Assembly: GCA_004195315.1 (NCBI GenBank)
Contig: SDWL01000107.1
Location: 1 to 6,898, forward strand
Reading direction: 5' to 3'
DNA length: 6,898 bases
Source: Lutibacter sp.
Lineage (GTDB): Bacteria; Bacteroidota; Bacteroidia; Flavobacteriales; Flavobacteriaceae
The notes under the pieces: generated by a model
Told to the model about the DNA's origin: nothing
The model's input: only the letters and a program-made list of their open reading frames with translations
Databases searched by the model: none
Position numbers and translations under genes: made by a program
In this document: piece by piece, positions 6,371 through 6,898 of the stretch
Numbering within the stretch: position 1 is the first letter of the stretch
Layout: the number at the start of each line of letters is the position of its first letter

Positions 6371-6898
6371 TTACGGGTTTAAAAAAACTGAATTTATTAT
6401 TCGTTCATTCACATCTTCAGCATTTTCATCTGAAGCCAATTGAGTAATAATTATTTGATGGATATTTTTAGTATCAGCAAAAAACAACATTGTAAATTTG
6501 TTGGTGTTGAGTTGCTGAGTCATTTCATTTTTCAACTCATAATCAGCCATTATTATTCTACCTTCAACACCATTATTAACTCTAATTTCTTGCTGTATAT
6601 TTGTGAGATTAAAATCTGTTTTTTTTGCTATTTGGGTTAAAGCTGTCTTTATACCAGCATCAAAATTGAAATCTTGCAATTCATTAACAAAACTGGTTGA
6701 TGTTACTTCAACATAAAAATCACCAATTAAACTTCCATAATTATAGGTTGTTACATCTTCAATAATTGATTTTAAATTATCTGGAATTTCAATAGACTGC
6801 GCTTGTAATATTTCAGGTGTTTCAATACTAACTGAAGGATAACCATATGTTGAAGTATACCATTGTTTATCTATCATTTCTGAAGTTGTATTTCCAAT
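6371..6898 (-). CDS. Unrecognised protein upstream of batA, 5'-truncated
   Basis: The visible part is 175 residues plus a TAA stop; the frame is open to the right edge, so the ATG at 6877 is probably internal. I do not recognise the family with confidence. The pattern is a short W-Y-x(5)-Y-P-S opening (WYTSTYGYPSVSIETP), alternating beta and helical stretches, a late FTMLFFADTKNIHQIIIT strand pair, and a helix ending ERIINSVFL. This loosely resembles the PsbP/DcrB-like fold (DUF1795-type) of secreted or lipoproteins; that is inference from pattern only. It is not DUF58, MoxR or a vWA protein. No membrane helix or cysteine is visible in the part present; a signal peptide, if any, would be upstream. 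With 3 nt to batA it is almost certainly co-transcribed and may be an accessory Bat component. Confidence 0.75.
   Translation of the reverse strand: MGNTTSEMIDKQWYTSTYGYPSVSIETPEILQAQSIEIPDNLKSIIEDVTTYNYGSLIGDFYVEVTSTSFVNELQDFNFDAGIKTALTQIAKKTDFNLTNIQQEIRVNNGVEGRIIMADYELKNEMTQQLNTNKFTMLFFADTKNIHQIIITQLASDENAEDVNERIINSVFLNP

Larger units (their letters stand above)
890..6898 (-). other. bat (aerotolerance-type) operon, 5' end outside window
   Basis: Six genes in the same direction run from the right edge down to 890: an unknown gene, batA, batB, batC, batD and batE. Spacings are 3 nt (unknown/batA), 110 nt (batA/batB), 3 nt (batB/batC), 3 nt (batC/batD) and 1 nt (batD/batE, using the preferred batE start). 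Such close packing, with no terminator seen between genes, points to one transcript with coupled translation. The promoter is not in the window. In related bacteria, moxR and a DUF58 gene come first in the operon, so they are expected beyond 6898. Confidence 0.85.

Noticed and set aside
5244..6640. Several short + strand open frames opposite batB, batA and the unknown gene
   Set aside because: They have no recognisable domains and lie antisense to strongly supported genes or the gap; AT-rich complement frames explain them.
6875..6877. ATG at 6877 as start of the gene before batA
   Set aside because: The frame continues open to the window edge and the protein has no signal peptide from this point, so a start farther upstream is more likely.

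Overview
The window is AT-rich DNA from a member of the Bacteroidota, most likely a flavobacterium. Three things support this: the protein families present, the lack of clear Shine-Dalgarno sequences before the start codons, and the classic Bacteroidota gene order. Genus cannot be decided by reading alone. Bases 1-19 are not genomic: they match the Tn5/Nextera mosaic-end adapter exactly, so the left edge is a raw contig or read end.

Layout. From the left edge to 828 on the + strand is the 3' part of a TlpA/ResA-like thioredoxin-fold lipoprotein or secreted protein with a CPPC active site; its 5' end is lost at the adapter. A symmetric hairpin at 810-841 overlaps its stop codon and can terminate transcription from both sides. 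Everything from 890 to the right edge is on the - strand and forms one operon, read right to left: an unrecognised secreted-type protein (5' end outside the window), batA, batB, batC, batD and batE. Gene spacing is 1 to 3 nt except for a 110-nt gap between batA and batB. No stretch longer than 300 bases lacks a gene, and I see no tRNA, rRNA, CRISPR array or insertion sequence.

How the genes fit together. BatA and BatB are paired three-helix membrane proteins, each with a von Willebrand A domain and an intact metal-binding (MIDAS) site. BatC is a secreted TPR protein with a long charged linker. BatD is a large, mostly periplasmic beta-rich protein with one membrane anchor and a cytoplasmic tail. 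BatE carries TPRs, two membrane helices and a C-terminal SH3-like domain. In the family, these are thought to form an inner-membrane/periplasmic complex served by a MoxR AAA+ ATPase and a DUF58 protein, whose genes normally lie just upstream and would be beyond the right edge. The locus was named for aerotolerance in Bacteroides fragilis, but its biochemical role is not established.

I found no clearly new system. The points most worth a second look are the adapter, the unknown gene tightly coupled to batA, the near absence of cysteine from the Bat proteins, the batA-batB gap, and the low-complexity linker of BatC.
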